From positions 1-64,000 of the forward strand of contig CANQBQ010000005.1 of assembly GCA_947589045.1 (NCBI GenBank): a stretch of DNA of 64,000 nt, in the 5' to 3' direction. A model generated the notes under the pieces. The model made no database searches. It saw only the letters and a list, made by a program, of their open reading frames with translations, and had not been told where the DNA came from. Of this stretch, positions 7,701-15,211 are shown piece after piece (the stretch's first letter is position 1; each line of letters opens with the position of its first letter). A program made the position numbers and the translations under genes. The stretch is from an uncultured Clostridia bacterium (lineage in GTDB: Bacteria; Bacillota; Clostridia; Monoglobales; Monoglobaceae).

Positions 7701-7995
7701 ACTGTTCCTCGTTATTTCGCTCGCGTCGCAGTATGTGCCGTGGATGTTTATAGCACGCAGTACGTTTATATACCACTTCTTCGCAAGCGTACCGTTTATG
7801 ATTATGTTCCTCGTCTACGCAATACGGGAGCTGGAGATAAAATTCCCGAAGTTCAAATACGCGACAACCGTATTCCTTGCGCTGTGCGCTATTCTCTTCG
7901 TGATGTTCTACCCCGTGCTGTCGGGCGTGGAGATACCTCAGAGCTACGCGGAGAACTTTTTGAGATGGTCTGACCAGTGGGTATTCTACAATTAA
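4753..7995 (+). CDS. Fused double GT-C membrane glycosyltransferase (PMT-type C-terminal half)
   Basis: A 1080-residue polytopic protein. The N-terminal half (about 1-450) has some ten transmembrane segments and an acidic first loop (DMNNFAAWMYRLQSKGI, then DYYADYPPGYMY), typical of GT-C mannosyltransferase-like enzymes. After a cytoplasmic linker and one more membrane helix comes a discoidin-like beta region (about 518-635; YKPSQNGDSFIVEFESP). The C-terminal part (about 655-1080) is a protein-O-mannosyltransferase-like unit with FDEIYHPRTAYEHLH and ETTHPPLGKLIM. Such enzymes move sugars from polyprenyl-phosphate donors to extracytoplasmic acceptors. The ATG at 4753 has GAGGTGG upstream. Sugar and acceptor are unknown. 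The two downstream GT2 genes could make its donors (inference). Confidence 0.85.
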   Translation: MTDLIVCIVLYLIAFLCLSYGVLKIGAKEMKASKLQQDKKYVLTQGTVIALCVILGAVFIFDAAYAHHVQGHGTDMNNFAAWMYRLQSKGIPNFYSPDYYADYPPGYMYVLRVIGAIVTMFNLSDNATWLVMKLPAIICDILIALFVFKISYKTLGSKIALIVTAVVALNPLTYITSAIWGQVDSVLTLFLLISLYDVYNKKYYSGVVWFILALLIKPQALMLGTVYLFAYLETKDPKLIIKSILLGALLLIAICIPFSPVWREGGNFFLNLIKSFNPAWIIDKYASSFAIYKYATVNAFNIYALFGANWKPIDDKFLFLSYEVWGWIITIAAMAASGFVYFKLKDRWAKIFGTAFFIIAVVYAFDTNMHERYIYPAIFFLLMLYISTRDIRSLLLFGGLSAANAANVAYVLYCNLNGNMATKNSVVIPIAFIQVLLIILALVWLYKTRGESAPTLTAPPMSKSAQNSDKETTPVLLRVFNGENRDIWKNVKLVRIDYIIISIIVVLYSCVAFINLGDTKAPQTFYKPSQNGDSFIVEFESPVEVGKISYYYGVGQVGDKPKVSYSFSLDGDSWTDADESCELKSVFKWDSVELDTPAYARFALGTFIGTEIRLGEVGFFDADGNQIPVKQIIGRYGGDYSPIADEQDCVPEKSSYRNGTYFDEIYHPRTAYEHLHLMPYYETTHPPLGKLIMSIGIALFGMTPFGWRFMGTLFGVLMLPLFYLFLKKIFGKTRYATLGTLLFALDFMHFSLTRMGTIDSYPVFFIILMYFFMYKFMIRALSLSREHKGDLFEDRKRLMSILLPLGFSGIAFGLGAASKWIAIYAGFGLFAIFLITTVKMFANLSEDYRKRILTKNLIIIVLWCALFFILIPLCIYVAAYIPISLVKTSSGASQYGSPLKAMLDNQKYMFNYHTGGGKEHPYASRWYQWPTIYRPLWAYKAPDTAKGIIGCISIMGNPLIWWAAIAGFAYSLYKGVRQKSYTILFLVISLASQYVPWMFIARSTFIYHFFASVPFMIMFLVYAIRELEIKFPKFKYATTVFLALCAILFVMFYPVLSGVEIPQSYAENFLRWSDQWVFYN

Positions 7996-8010
7996 GTAAG
8001 GATGGCGATT

Positions 8011-8853
8011 ATGAGAGAAATTCATATAGACAAAATCATTTCCGCGATACGCGAAATGTGCATCGAAGCAAACTATAATCTAAACGGCGATATACGCGGC
8101 GCGCTTGAGAGCGGACTTACGCGGGAGGACAGCCCCATAGCAAAGTCGGTTCTCGGTGATATACTCAAAAATGCCGATATTGCCAAAGAGGAGCGCGTTC
8201 CAATCTGCCAGGACACCGGTATGGCGGTCGTGTTTATGGAAATCGGTCAGGAGGCGGCAATCGTCGGCGGCTCTCTGCGCGGCGCGGTTGATGAGGGCGT
8301 AAGGCAGGGCTACGAGGACGGCTGGCTCCGCAAATCCGTGGTGCGCGACCCGATACGCCGCGGAAATACGGGCGACAACACCCCCGCGGTTTTGCACACC
8401 GAGATTATCGACGGCGACAAAATTAAAATTTCAATCGCGCCGAAGGGCTTCGGAAGCGAAAATATGAGCGCGGTCAAAATGCTCAAGCCGTCGGACGGGA
8501 TAGAAGGCGTCATTAACTTCGTAACCGAGACCGCAAGGCGCGGCGGCAGTAACCCCTGCCCTCCGATAGTGGTCGGAGTCGGAATAGGCGGCACAATGGA
8601 AAAGGCGGCGCTTATGTCGAAGCACGCGCTTTTGCGCGACATACGAGAGAGCAATCCCGATAAATTTTACGCGGATTTAGAGCAGACCTTGCTCGAAAAA
8701 ATCAATGAAAGCGGAGTCGGACCTCAGGGACTGGGTGGCGTGATCACCGCGCTCGGAGTAAACGTGGAGACCTATCCCACCCATATCGCGGGACTCCCGG
8801 TAGCCGTCAATATAAGCTGCCACGTAACGCGTCATTTGAGCCGGGTAATTTAA
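8011..8853 (+). CDS. Class I fumarate hydratase, alpha subunit (TtdA/FumA-N type)
   Basis: The alpha chain of the two-subunit [4Fe-4S] hydro-lyase family (fumarase or L(+)-tartrate dehydratase). Three cysteines expected to bind the cluster are visible in PICQDTG (about 65), SNPCPP (about 184) and ISCHVTRH (about 270). The 280-residue length fits the alpha subunit alone. The second ATG (8011) is preferred because AAGGATGG then has normal spacing; the ATG at 8002 abuts it. It begins 15 bases after the glycosyltransferase gene and is probably co-transcribed. The beta subunit is not adjacent, which is unusual, and must be encoded elsewhere. Confidence 0.9.
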   Translation: MREIHIDKIISAIREMCIEANYNLNGDIRGALESGLTREDSPIAKSVLGDILKNADIAKEERVPICQDTGMAVVFMEIGQEAAIVGGSLRGAVDEGVRQGYEDGWLRKSVVRDPIRRGNTGDNTPAVLHTEIIDGDKIKISIAPKGFGSENMSAVKMLKPSDGIEGVINFVTETARRGGSNPCPPIVVGVGIGGTMEKAALMSKHALLRDIRESNPDKFYADLEQTLLEKINESGVGPQGLGGVITALGVNVETYPTHIAGLPVAVNISCHVTRHLSRVI

Positions 8854-8890
8854 ATTTAATATTATTATTAGGAAATTTTCACAAAAACTA

Positions 8891-8919
8891 TTGAAATTTT
8901 CCTTGGCTTATTGTATAAT
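8891..8919 (+). promoter_or_regulatory. Predicted SigA promoter upstream of hpf
   Basis: TTGAAA (8891-8896) and TATAAT (8914-8919) with a 17-base spacer give a leader of about 175 bases before hpf. The leader has two small hairpins (AAAATC..GATTTT near 8940 and GGAGGC..GCCTCC near 9020). A second TATAAT-like box near 9050 has a poor -35. Confidence 0.65.
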
Positions 8920-9101
8920 AACCTCAACGGCGTTACCAAAATCAAAGATTTTGACGCCTGTGAGAACATTTTATCATACTTTGCCCCCACAACGCGAACT
9001 GACGTTCACGAGCGGCGGCGGAGGCTTTCGCCTCCTGCAAATATATGATATAATAATTACACAAGCAAATAATTGCATCAAAACAAAAGGAGGCACAATT
9101 T

Positions 9102-9641
9102 ATGAAGTACAACATTATTTGTAAAAAGCTCGAACTGGCGGATAGCAGTAAGGAAAAGCTTCTTAAAAAGATGAAGAAGCTCGAAAAGTTTTTCGCCGAG
9201 GATACCGAGGCAAAAATTGTTGTTTCCCAGCAGCGCGAAGAAATGATAGTCGAAACCACAATCTTTTATAAAGGCTTTTTCTTCCGCGCCGAAGCAAAAG
9301 ACCGCGAGATGCTCACCGCGGCGGACGTCTGCCTTGAAAATCTCGACAGGCAGATAAGAAAGAACAAGACACGTCTTTCCAAAAAACTGCGCGACAGCGG
9401 TTTCGATAAGGTTATCGCATCAGTGCCGCCCTCGGAGGAAATTGGGGAGGAGAGCGAATTTAAGATTATCCGAACCAAATTCGTAGAGGCAAAGCCGATG
9501 TCGGCGGAGGAAGCGATTTTGCAGATGAATATGCTCGGACACAGCTTTTTCATCTTCAACAATCCCGACACCAACGCGGTAAACATAGTTTATAAACGCC
9601 GCGACGGAAATTACGGACTTATCGAATCCGAAAAAATCTGA
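9102..9641 (+). CDS. hpf: Ribosome hibernation promoting factor, long form
   Basis: Long HPF binds the 30S decoding region and joins 70S ribosomes into inactive 100S dimers in stationary phase or stress. The N-terminal S30AE domain (about 1-95, starting MKYNIICKKLELADSSKEKL) is followed by a linker and the conserved C-terminal dimerisation domain (VEAKPMSAEEAILQMNMLGH, then FFIFNNPDTNAVNIVYKR). The 179-residue length matches the long Firmicute form. AAAGGAGG precedes the ATG by a normal distance. A terminator follows immediately, so it is likely monocistronic from the 8891-8919 promoter. Confidence 0.96.
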   Translation: MKYNIICKKLELADSSKEKLLKKMKKLEKFFAEDTEAKIVVSQQREEMIVETTIFYKGFFFRAEAKDREMLTAADVCLENLDRQIRKNKTRLSKKLRDSGFDKVIASVPPSEEIGEESEFKIIRTKFVEAKPMSAEEAILQMNMLGHSFFIFNNPDTNAVNIVYKRRDGNYGLIESEKI

Positions 9642-9650
9642 AAATATTCA

Positions 9651-9686
9651 AACTATTGCTCCGAGTTTTTCGGAGCAATAGTTTTT
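9651..9686 (+). terminator. Intrinsic terminator of hpf
   Basis: AACTATTGCTCCGA pairs with TCGGAGCAATAGTT and is followed by a T tract, 10 bases after the hpf stop. Confidence 0.9.
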
Positions 9687-9705
9687 ACAAATTACGGAGC
9701 TTTCT

Positions 9706-10266
9706 ATGGACATTATAACGCAAACCGATATAGCAATTTTGAATTTTATACACACCCACCTCTCCTGCGCGTTTCTCGATGCGTTTTTCACGTTTATAAC
9801 GCACCTGGGCGACGGAGGGATATTCTGGATTTTAGCCGGACTTTTACTGCTGATACGCACCGACACCCGCAAAATCGGCGTGTGTGTGCTGGCGTCGCTC
9901 GTACTCGGTCTGATTTTCACCAATCTGGGGCTTAAAAACATTGTTGCGCGGACGCGCCCGTATTACCTTGAGAGCGCGGCGGTCACGGCGGAGGACATTC
10001 TTATAAAGCTTCCGAGCGACTTTTCGTTCCCGTCGGGGCATACCACCGCGTCGGTCGCGGCGTCTTTTTCGATATTTTTCAAGGACAGAAGGCTCGGCAC
10101 CGCCGCTCTGATTATAGCGGCGCTTATCGCGTTTTCGCGGCTGTATCTCTATGTGCATATGCCGACCGACATACTCGGCGGCGCGGCAATCGGCGCGCTC
10201 GCGGCATACCTCGCCTCGGTTTTGTGCGGCAAGGCATACGCTAAAATCGAGCGTATGAGAAGATGA
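9706..10266 (+). CDS. PAP2-family membrane phosphatase
   Basis: A 186-residue polytopic protein with the three PAP2 signature blocks: KNIVARTRPYY, FPSGHTTAS and SRLYLYVHMPTDILGG. These supply the catalytic His/Asp and phosphate-binding Arg residues, and all look intact. Bacterial members commonly dephosphorylate undecaprenyl diphosphate or lipid phosphates on the outer face of the membrane. Its place just before two polyprenol-phosphate glycosyltransferases fits carrier-lipid recycling, but the substrate is inference. Confidence 0.9.
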   Translation: MDIITQTDIAILNFIHTHLSCAFLDAFFTFITHLGDGGIFWILAGLLLLIRTDTRKIGVCVLASLVLGLIFTNLGLKNIVARTRPYYLESAAVTAEDILIKLPSDFSFPSGHTTASVAASFSIFFKDRRLGTAALIIAALIAFSRLYLYVHMPTDILGGAAIGALAAYLASVLCGKAYAKIERMRR

Positions 10267-10295
10267 TTGCATTTTTGTAAGTTATATGATAGAAT
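10267..10295 (+). promoter_or_regulatory. Predicted SigA promoter of GT2 operon
   Basis: TTGCAT (10267-10272) and TAGAAT (10290-10295), spacer 17, just after the PAP2 stop and 47 bases before the first GT2 start. Confidence 0.6.
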
Positions 10296-10342
10296 AGCAT
10301 AGTTATAAATAAATTTAAAATCAGTCTTCGGGAGTGAAACAA

Positions 10343-11284
10343 ATGAGCGTAATAAGTATTATAGTGCCTTGCTACAACGAGGAAAAGGCTGTCCCCGTAT
10401 TCTACAAGGCTACCTCCGCCGCGCTTGAGGGCATAGACGCGGACATAGAGTATATCTTTGTGGACGACGGCTCGAGCGACAACACGGTAAACGAATTTAA
10501 AAAGCTCGCGTCGGCAGACAAGCGGGTAAAATATATATCTTTCTCGCGCAACTTCGGAAAAGAGGCGGGAATGTACGCGGGAATGAAGCACGCGCACGGC
10601 GACTATATCGTTATTATGGACATTGATTTGCAGGACCCGCCCGAGCTTATACCGAAAATGTACGACCTCGTAAGGAGCGGGGAGTACGACTGCGCCGCGA
10701 CAAGGCGCGTCAACCGCGTCGGCGAGGCTAAGCTGCGCTCGTTTTTCGCGCGCTGCTTCTACAAGCTGATAAACAAAATCTCGGACACCGAAATAGTTGA
10801 CGGTGCGCGGGATTTTAGGCTTATGAGCCGAAAAATGGTGAACAGTATTCTGGAACTTTCGGAGTACAACCGATTTTCAAAGGGAATTTTCTCGTGGGTC
10901 GGCTTTAAAACAAAGTGGCTTGAGTACGAAAATCGTGAGCGAAGCGTGGGCGAAACAAAATGGTCGTTTTGGAAGCTGTTTAAATACTCCATCGAGGGTA
11001 TAGTTTCGTTTTCCACCGCACCGCTCGCCGTTTCCTCGGTGTGCGGAGTGCTTTTCTCGATTATCGCGCTAATCGGAATTATATTCGTCGTAGTGCGCCA
11101 GCTCGTATGGGGCGGAAGCGCATACGGCTGGGCGTCTCTTATCTGCATAATACTGCTTGTCAGCGGAGTTCAGCTTCTCTGCATCGGAATACTCGGTCAA
11201 TACCTCTCGCGCACATATATGGAGAGCAAACGCCGCCCGATTTTTATAGTCAAAGAGAGCAACACCGAAGAGGCGGACAAATAA
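10343..11284 (+). CDS. GT2 polyprenyl-phosphate glycosyltransferase (GtrB/ArnC/DPM1-like)
   Basis: A GT-A domain (about 1-220) with SIIVPCYNEEKAVP, the nucleotide-binding DDGSSDNT, and the metal-binding DXD-like motif in MDIDLQDPPEL, followed by two C-terminal transmembrane helices (about 230-290) and a cytoplasmic tail (GQYLSRTYMESKRRP). This is the usual form of enzymes that load a sugar from a nucleotide donor onto undecaprenyl phosphate. The product would feed GT-C enzymes such as the 4753-7995 and 12258-14354 proteins. The ATG at 10343 has GGAGTG upstream. The sugar is unknown. Confidence 0.92.
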   Translation: MSVISIIVPCYNEEKAVPVFYKATSAALEGIDADIEYIFVDDGSSDNTVNEFKKLASADKRVKYISFSRNFGKEAGMYAGMKHAHGDYIVIMDIDLQDPPELIPKMYDLVRSGEYDCAATRRVNRVGEAKLRSFFARCFYKLINKISDTEIVDGARDFRLMSRKMVNSILELSEYNRFSKGIFSWVGFKTKWLEYENRERSVGETKWSFWKLFKYSIEGIVSFSTAPLAVSSVCGVLFSIIALIGIIFVVVRQLVWGGSAYGWASLICIILLVSGVQLLCIGILGQYLSRTYMESKRRPIFIVKESNTEEADK

Positions 11285-11305
11285 TTGAAAGCGACAGGTG
11301 AAATT

Positions 11306-12268
11306 ATGGATAAAATAGCTGTTTTAATTCCCTGCTACAACGAGAGCAAGTCAATAGAAAAGGTGGTCGGCGACTTCAGGCGCGTCCTGCCCGAAGCCGC
11401 AATATATGTTTACGACAACAACTCCACCGACAACACCGCAGACCTCGCCGAAAAAGCGGGCGCAATCGTCAGGCACGAATATATGCAGGGCAAAGGTAAT
11501 GTTATACGCAGGATGTTCCGCGAAATCGACGCCGAGGCGTATATAATGGTGGACGGCGACGATACATACCCCGCCGAAGCCGCGCGCGAAATGGCGGATA
11601 TGGTTTTGGAGCGAAAAACGGATATGGTGGTCGGCGACCGCCTCTCGTCCACATACTTTACCGAGAATAAACGTCCGTTCCACAATCTCGGCAACTCTAT
11701 CGTCAGAGCAAGCATTAACAAGCTGTTTAAAAGCGATATAAAGGACATTATGACGGGCTACCGCGCGTTTAGCTATAACTTTGTAAAGACCTTCCCGATG
11801 CTGTCGCAGGGCTTCGAGATAGAAACCGAAATGACAATACACGCGGTCGACAAAAATATGTATACCGAGAATTTAATAATCGAGTACCGCGACCGTCCCG
11901 ACGGAAGCGTCTCCAAGCTCAACACATATTCGGACGGCTTCAAGGTGCTGAAAACCATCGCCAAGCTGTATAAAAATTATAAGCCGCTCCGATTTTTCTC
12001 AACCGTTTCGGCAGTCCTTTTGATACTCGCGGCGATTTTCTTCGTGCCCGTGTTCGCGGACTATCTGAAAACGGGTCTCGTGCCGAGAATACCCACGCTT
12101 ATAGTCTGCGGATTTGCCGTAGTCGCGGCGATGCAGTCATATTTTACGGGACTTATACTCTCGACAATCGCGAGAAAGAGCAAGTATGACTTTGAAATAA
12201 ACCTCATCAGGGCTGAGGACGATTTTAAAAGAAAGCTGGCAAAGGAAAATACTCCAAATGAACTCTGA
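11306..12268 (+). CDS. GT2 family glycosyltransferase with C-terminal membrane helices
   Basis: A second GT-A enzyme. IAVLIPCYNESKSIEKV and YDNNSTDNT bind the nucleotide, MVDGDDTYPAE supplies the DXD metal site, and IMTGYRAFSYNFVK, FEIETEMTIHA and YRDRPDGSVSKL are typical of DPM1-like and archaeal-type polyprenol-phosphate GT2 enzymes. Two membrane helices follow residue 235. The ATG at 11306 is 21 bases after the previous stop with AGGTG upstream. The end overlaps the start of the next gene by 11 bases, so the three genes are translationally linked. Donor and acceptor are unknown. Confidence 0.9.
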   Translation: MDKIAVLIPCYNESKSIEKVVGDFRRVLPEAAIYVYDNNSTDNTADLAEKAGAIVRHEYMQGKGNVIRRMFREIDAEAYIMVDGDDTYPAEAAREMADMVLERKTDMVVGDRLSSTYFTENKRPFHNLGNSIVRASINKLFKSDIKDIMTGYRAFSYNFVKTFPMLSQGFEIETEMTIHAVDKNMYTENLIIEYRDRPDGSVSKLNTYSDGFKVLKTIAKLYKNYKPLRFFSTVSAVLLILAAIFFVPVFADYLKTGLVPRIPTLIVCGFAVVAAMQSYFTGLILSTIARKSKYDFEINLIRAEDDFKRKLAKENTPNEL

Positions 12269-14354
12269 TACTCTCAAAAGCAAATGTGCGGACGAGCTCG
12301 CGTCCGTAAATCGAAAACGCCTTAAAAAATACAGCTTCGTTTTTCTTATAATACTCGCGGCTGCAATATTCTGCGAGCTTTTTGTGTTTAACTTCAAGTG
12401 GGTCGGCTCGGCGTTTGACAAGCCGCTCGAAATAAAGCCCGAATTTGTTTCGGGCTTTTCGCAAAACGGGGGCGGCTCGTACCGAACCATTTCGTCAAAT
12501 TCTGCGGTAATTCAATTTAAGGATATAAACGAGGAGCTTAAATATCTTCGCTTTTCCCCCGGCAAGGGCTTTGCCGGACGCACCGCCGAAATAGTCATCT
12601 CGGCGACCGACGAGGCAAACGAACTGCCCCTGTCCGCGCCCGCCCGCATAGTTGCCGCCGACGCGGAGCGCTCCCAATATGTAAGACTGCACTTTAGCGG
12701 AAAAGTAAAAGATCTTAAGATAGAAATAAAGAATGCGGACGGGTACACTCTCCAAAACGACTGCGCCGTTTTGAACGCCCGCGTTCCGCTTATGTTCTCG
12801 TGGATGCGCGTGATAATTTTCGCGCTTATTCTTATGCTTTTGTATATTCTGCGTCCCTCGTCGGGCGTTTATAAATACAAGACGAATATGAAAAATCCCG
12901 TTCAGAGGCTTTGCGCCGCCGCATTGATAATCGTATGCTCTCTCGTTATGTGGCACATTATAAACCTGAACAACGATATGCTCGAATATCATATAACAAA
13001 AGGGCAGGACCAATACTATTCTCTGGTCGATGCCTTTAAGCACGGGCGGCTCTCCCTAGACATTTCCGTTCCCGATAAGCTCAAAAATATGGAAAATCCG
13101 TATGACCAAGAAAAGCGCGACAAAATTATGTCCCTCTCCGAATATAAGTGGGACGCCGCATACTATAACGGCAAATACTACTGCTACTTCGGCGCGGCTC
13201 CCGCGGCACTTTTGTATCTTCCGTACAACCTGATAAGCGGCGGCAAGGATTTGCCGAACTATATCGCCGCCTTTATATTCGGTGTAATGGTGATAATCGG
13301 AATTTTCCTGCTCCTTTGGGAAGTGATAAAAAAGTGGTATGAAGGCACGCCGTTTGTGCTCTATCTTCTGCTTTCGGCGGTATTTTCCGCGATAGTGCTG
13401 TCATACCCCGTATATAAAGCGGACTTCTATATAGTTCCCATCACGTCGGCTATGATGTTCGCAATTTTCGGAATTGCGCTCTGGCTGTCCGCCGAACGAG
13501 AAACGGACGGCGAAACCGCCCTCGTTCCGTGGCGGCTCGCGGTCGGCTCCGCCTGCGTCGCGCTCACGGCTCTGTGCAGACCGCAGTTCTTGATTTCGGT
13601 GATTTTCGGAGTCGTGCTGTTTTGGAAATACGTATTCGGCTCACGCACCCTGTTTTCCAAAAAAAGCGTGAAGCAGACCGCCGCGGTATGTCTGCCGTTC
13701 GTCATAGTCGGCGCGGTTACAATGCTCTATAACGCGGGCAGGTTCGGCTCTCCGTTTGACTTCGGAGCGAATTACAACCTCACGAGCAACGATATGACAA
13801 AGCGCGGGCTGGTGTTCGGCAGGTGCGGGCTCGGAATTTTCACGTATTTGCTTCAGCCGCTCGAAATTGACGCGGTATTTCCGTTCCTGCACGACTTTGC
13901 CCCGATAGAAACGACATATCAGGGGCTTACTCTGAGCGAATATATGATGGGCGGAATACTGTTTCTGTTCCCGATACTGCTTTTCGGCGTGTACGGGCTA
14001 TTCAGAAAGGATTTGTTTGCCGACAAACGCACATATGCGATAACGCTGACCGCTGTCGCGGCGGCGGCAGCGGTCGCCGTTTTGGACGCTCAGATGGCGG
14101 GTCTGCTGACCCGCTACTACACCGACTTTTCGTGGCTTATCGCGCTCGCGTCGTGTATTACGATATTCGCGCTCTGCGCCAAATATAGGGGCGGAGCGGC
14201 AGGAAAATCGCTCATAAGGATGACGCTCATACTGTCGGCGGCGTCCCTTGCGCTGGCGTTTTTGAGCGTTTTCGCGCACAGCGAATACACCATACGCACC
14301 GCAAACCCGACGGTTTACTATAACATACAGCACTTGATAGCCTTCTGGATGTAA
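12258..14354 (+). CDS. Large polytopic membrane protein, GT-C-like, unknown function
   Basis: A 698-residue protein. After an N-terminal membrane helix (about 25-47) lies an extracytoplasmic beta-rich region (about 50-180), then ten or so transmembrane helices. A loop after the second helix contains conserved-looking polar and aromatic residues (YHITKGQDQYYSLVDAFKHG, then YKWDAAYYNGKYYCYFGAAP). This organisation resembles GT-C membrane glycosyltransferases, and its coupling to two GT2 genes supports use of a lipid-linked sugar, but I see no diagnostic motif. It overlaps the preceding gene by 11 bases. It is also possible that it is a flippase or modifying enzyme. Confidence 0.75.
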   Translation: MNSDTLKSKCADELASVNRKRLKKYSFVFLIILAAAIFCELFVFNFKWVGSAFDKPLEIKPEFVSGFSQNGGGSYRTISSNSAVIQFKDINEELKYLRFSPGKGFAGRTAEIVISATDEANELPLSAPARIVAADAERSQYVRLHFSGKVKDLKIEIKNADGYTLQNDCAVLNARVPLMFSWMRVIIFALILMLLYILRPSSGVYKYKTNMKNPVQRLCAAALIIVCSLVMWHIINLNNDMLEYHITKGQDQYYSLVDAFKHGRLSLDISVPDKLKNMENPYDQEKRDKIMSLSEYKWDAAYYNGKYYCYFGAAPAALLYLPYNLISGGKDLPNYIAAFIFGVMVIIGIFLLLWEVIKKWYEGTPFVLYLLLSAVFSAIVLSYPVYKADFYIVPITSAMMFAIFGIALWLSAERETDGETALVPWRLAVGSACVALTALCRPQFLISVIFGVVLFWKYVFGSRTLFSKKSVKQTAAVCLPFVIVGAVTMLYNAGRFGSPFDFGANYNLTSNDMTKRGLVFGRCGLGIFTYLLQPLEIDAVFPFLHDFAPIETTYQGLTLSEYMMGGILFLFPILLFGVYGLFRKDLFADKRTYAITLTAVAAAAAVAVLDAQMAGLLTRYYTDFSWLIALASCITIFALCAKYRGGAAGKSLIRMTLILSAASLALAFLSVFAHSEYTIRTANPTVYYNIQHLIAFWM

Positions 14355-14371
14355 AAAATATAAAATATCGC

Positions 14372-14400
14372 TTGACATATTACGAGCTTTCGTATATACT
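14372..14400 (+). promoter_or_regulatory. SigA promoter of thiamine operon
   Basis: TTGACA (14372-14377) and TATACT (14395-14400), 17-base spacer, about 60 bases upstream of the riboswitch core. Confidence 0.85.
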
Positions 14401-14459
14401 GTGTACAGGCTATGGGAGAAAATAATTTTCTTTCGTATGCCGAAAAAACTTTAATTTTC

Positions 14460-14548
14460 AACGGGGAGCTTGCGCTAAGCGGGCTGAGAGTAGACCTTAT
14501 GCGGTCTTTACCCATAACCTGATTTGGATAATGCCAACGTAGGGAATG
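14460..14548 (+). promoter_or_regulatory. TPP riboswitch (THI element)
   Basis: The core has all recognisable blocks: ACGGGGAGC, GGGCTGAGAG, a variable P3-type hairpin (TAGACC..GGTCTTTA), ACCCATAACCTGATTTGGAT, AATGCCAACGTAGGGAA. CTGAGA contacts the pyrimidine ring of TPP. It precedes thiW and so should switch the salvage operon off when TPP is abundant. Confidence 0.96.
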
Positions 14549-14576
14549 TTTTTTTGTGCCTTAAAACGCATAAGCC

Positions 14577-14606
14577 ACGGACGTACCCTCGCGGTGCGTC
14601 CGTTTC
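14577..14606 (+). terminator. Candidate expression-platform terminator of TPP riboswitch
   Basis: ACGGACGTACC pairs with GGTGCGTCCGT (11 bp including one G-T) and is followed by a short T run (TTTCT), 45 bases before the thiW start. The weak T run means attenuation rather than full termination, or some translational control, remains possible. Confidence 0.55.
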
Positions 14607-14650
14607 TCGTTGTCGGAATTAAAGCAAAATTTAAGAAAGGGTGTTAAACC

Positions 14651-15163
14651 ATGAAAAAAACATCAATCAGAAAACTCACTGTGGCGGCGGTACTTGTCGC
14701 CATAGGCGTCGCGCTCTCGCCGTTCAGTATCCCGGTAGGCGCGTCAAAATGCTTCCCCGTGCAGGCGGCAGTCAACGTAATCGCGGCGATACTGCTCGGT
14801 CCCGTTTACAGCGTATGTATGGCGTTTGTCACCGCTCTGCTCCGCGTAATATTCGGCACCGGCTCGGTACTCGCGTTTCCGGGAAGTATGTGCGGCGCGC
14901 TGATTTGCGCTCTCATTTACCTCAAGACCAAAAACGTATGGCTCACATATCTCGGAGAACTCTTCGGCACCGGTATTGTCGGCGCGCTGCTCGCGTATCC
15001 CGTTGCCAAGCTGTTTATTCCAAACTCCACCGCTGTTATCTACACCTACATAATACCGTTCCTTATAAGCACTCTCGGCGGCGTTGTGATTGCGGCGGTT
15101 ATTGTGACCGCGCTCCAAAAGACCAAGGCGCTCGACAAGATTAAAAACACGTTAAACTCTTGA
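14651..15163 (+). CDS. thiW: ECF transporter S component for thiazole precursor (ThiW)
   Basis: A 170-residue protein with about five or six transmembrane segments, starting MKKTSIRKLTVAAVLVAIG. The PVGASKCFPVQAAVNVIAAI segment and the GSMCGALICAL region are characteristic of ThiW, the predicted substrate-binding component for hydroxyethylthiazole that works with shared ECF ATPases and EcfT. It is directly under the TPP riboswitch and next to thiM, the kinase for the same thiazole, which supports the assignment. AAGAAAGGGTG lies upstream of the ATG. Confidence 0.93.
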   Translation: MKKTSIRKLTVAAVLVAIGVALSPFSIPVGASKCFPVQAAVNVIAAILLGPVYSVCMAFVTALLRVIFGTGSVLAFPGSMCGALICALIYLKTKNVWLTYLGELFGTGIVGALLAYPVAKLFIPNSTAVIYTYIIPFLISTLGGVVIAAVIVTALQKTKALDKIKNTLNS

Positions 15164-15188
15164 CATTTTCCGAGTAATAAGTCAGAAT
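15160..15188 (+). promoter_or_regulatory. Possible internal promoter before thiM
   Basis: TTGACA (15160-15165) and CAGAAT (15183-15188), spacer 17. The -35 overlaps the end of thiW. If active it would bypass the riboswitch for thiMED. Confidence 0.4.
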
Positions 15189-15211
15189 AGAAGCATACGG
15201 AGATGCAGACT

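Noticed and set aside
12258-14354. Confident naming of the large membrane protein as a specific glycosyltransferase
   Set aside because: Topology and neighbours suggest GT-C, but no diagnostic catalytic motif could be recognised by eye.
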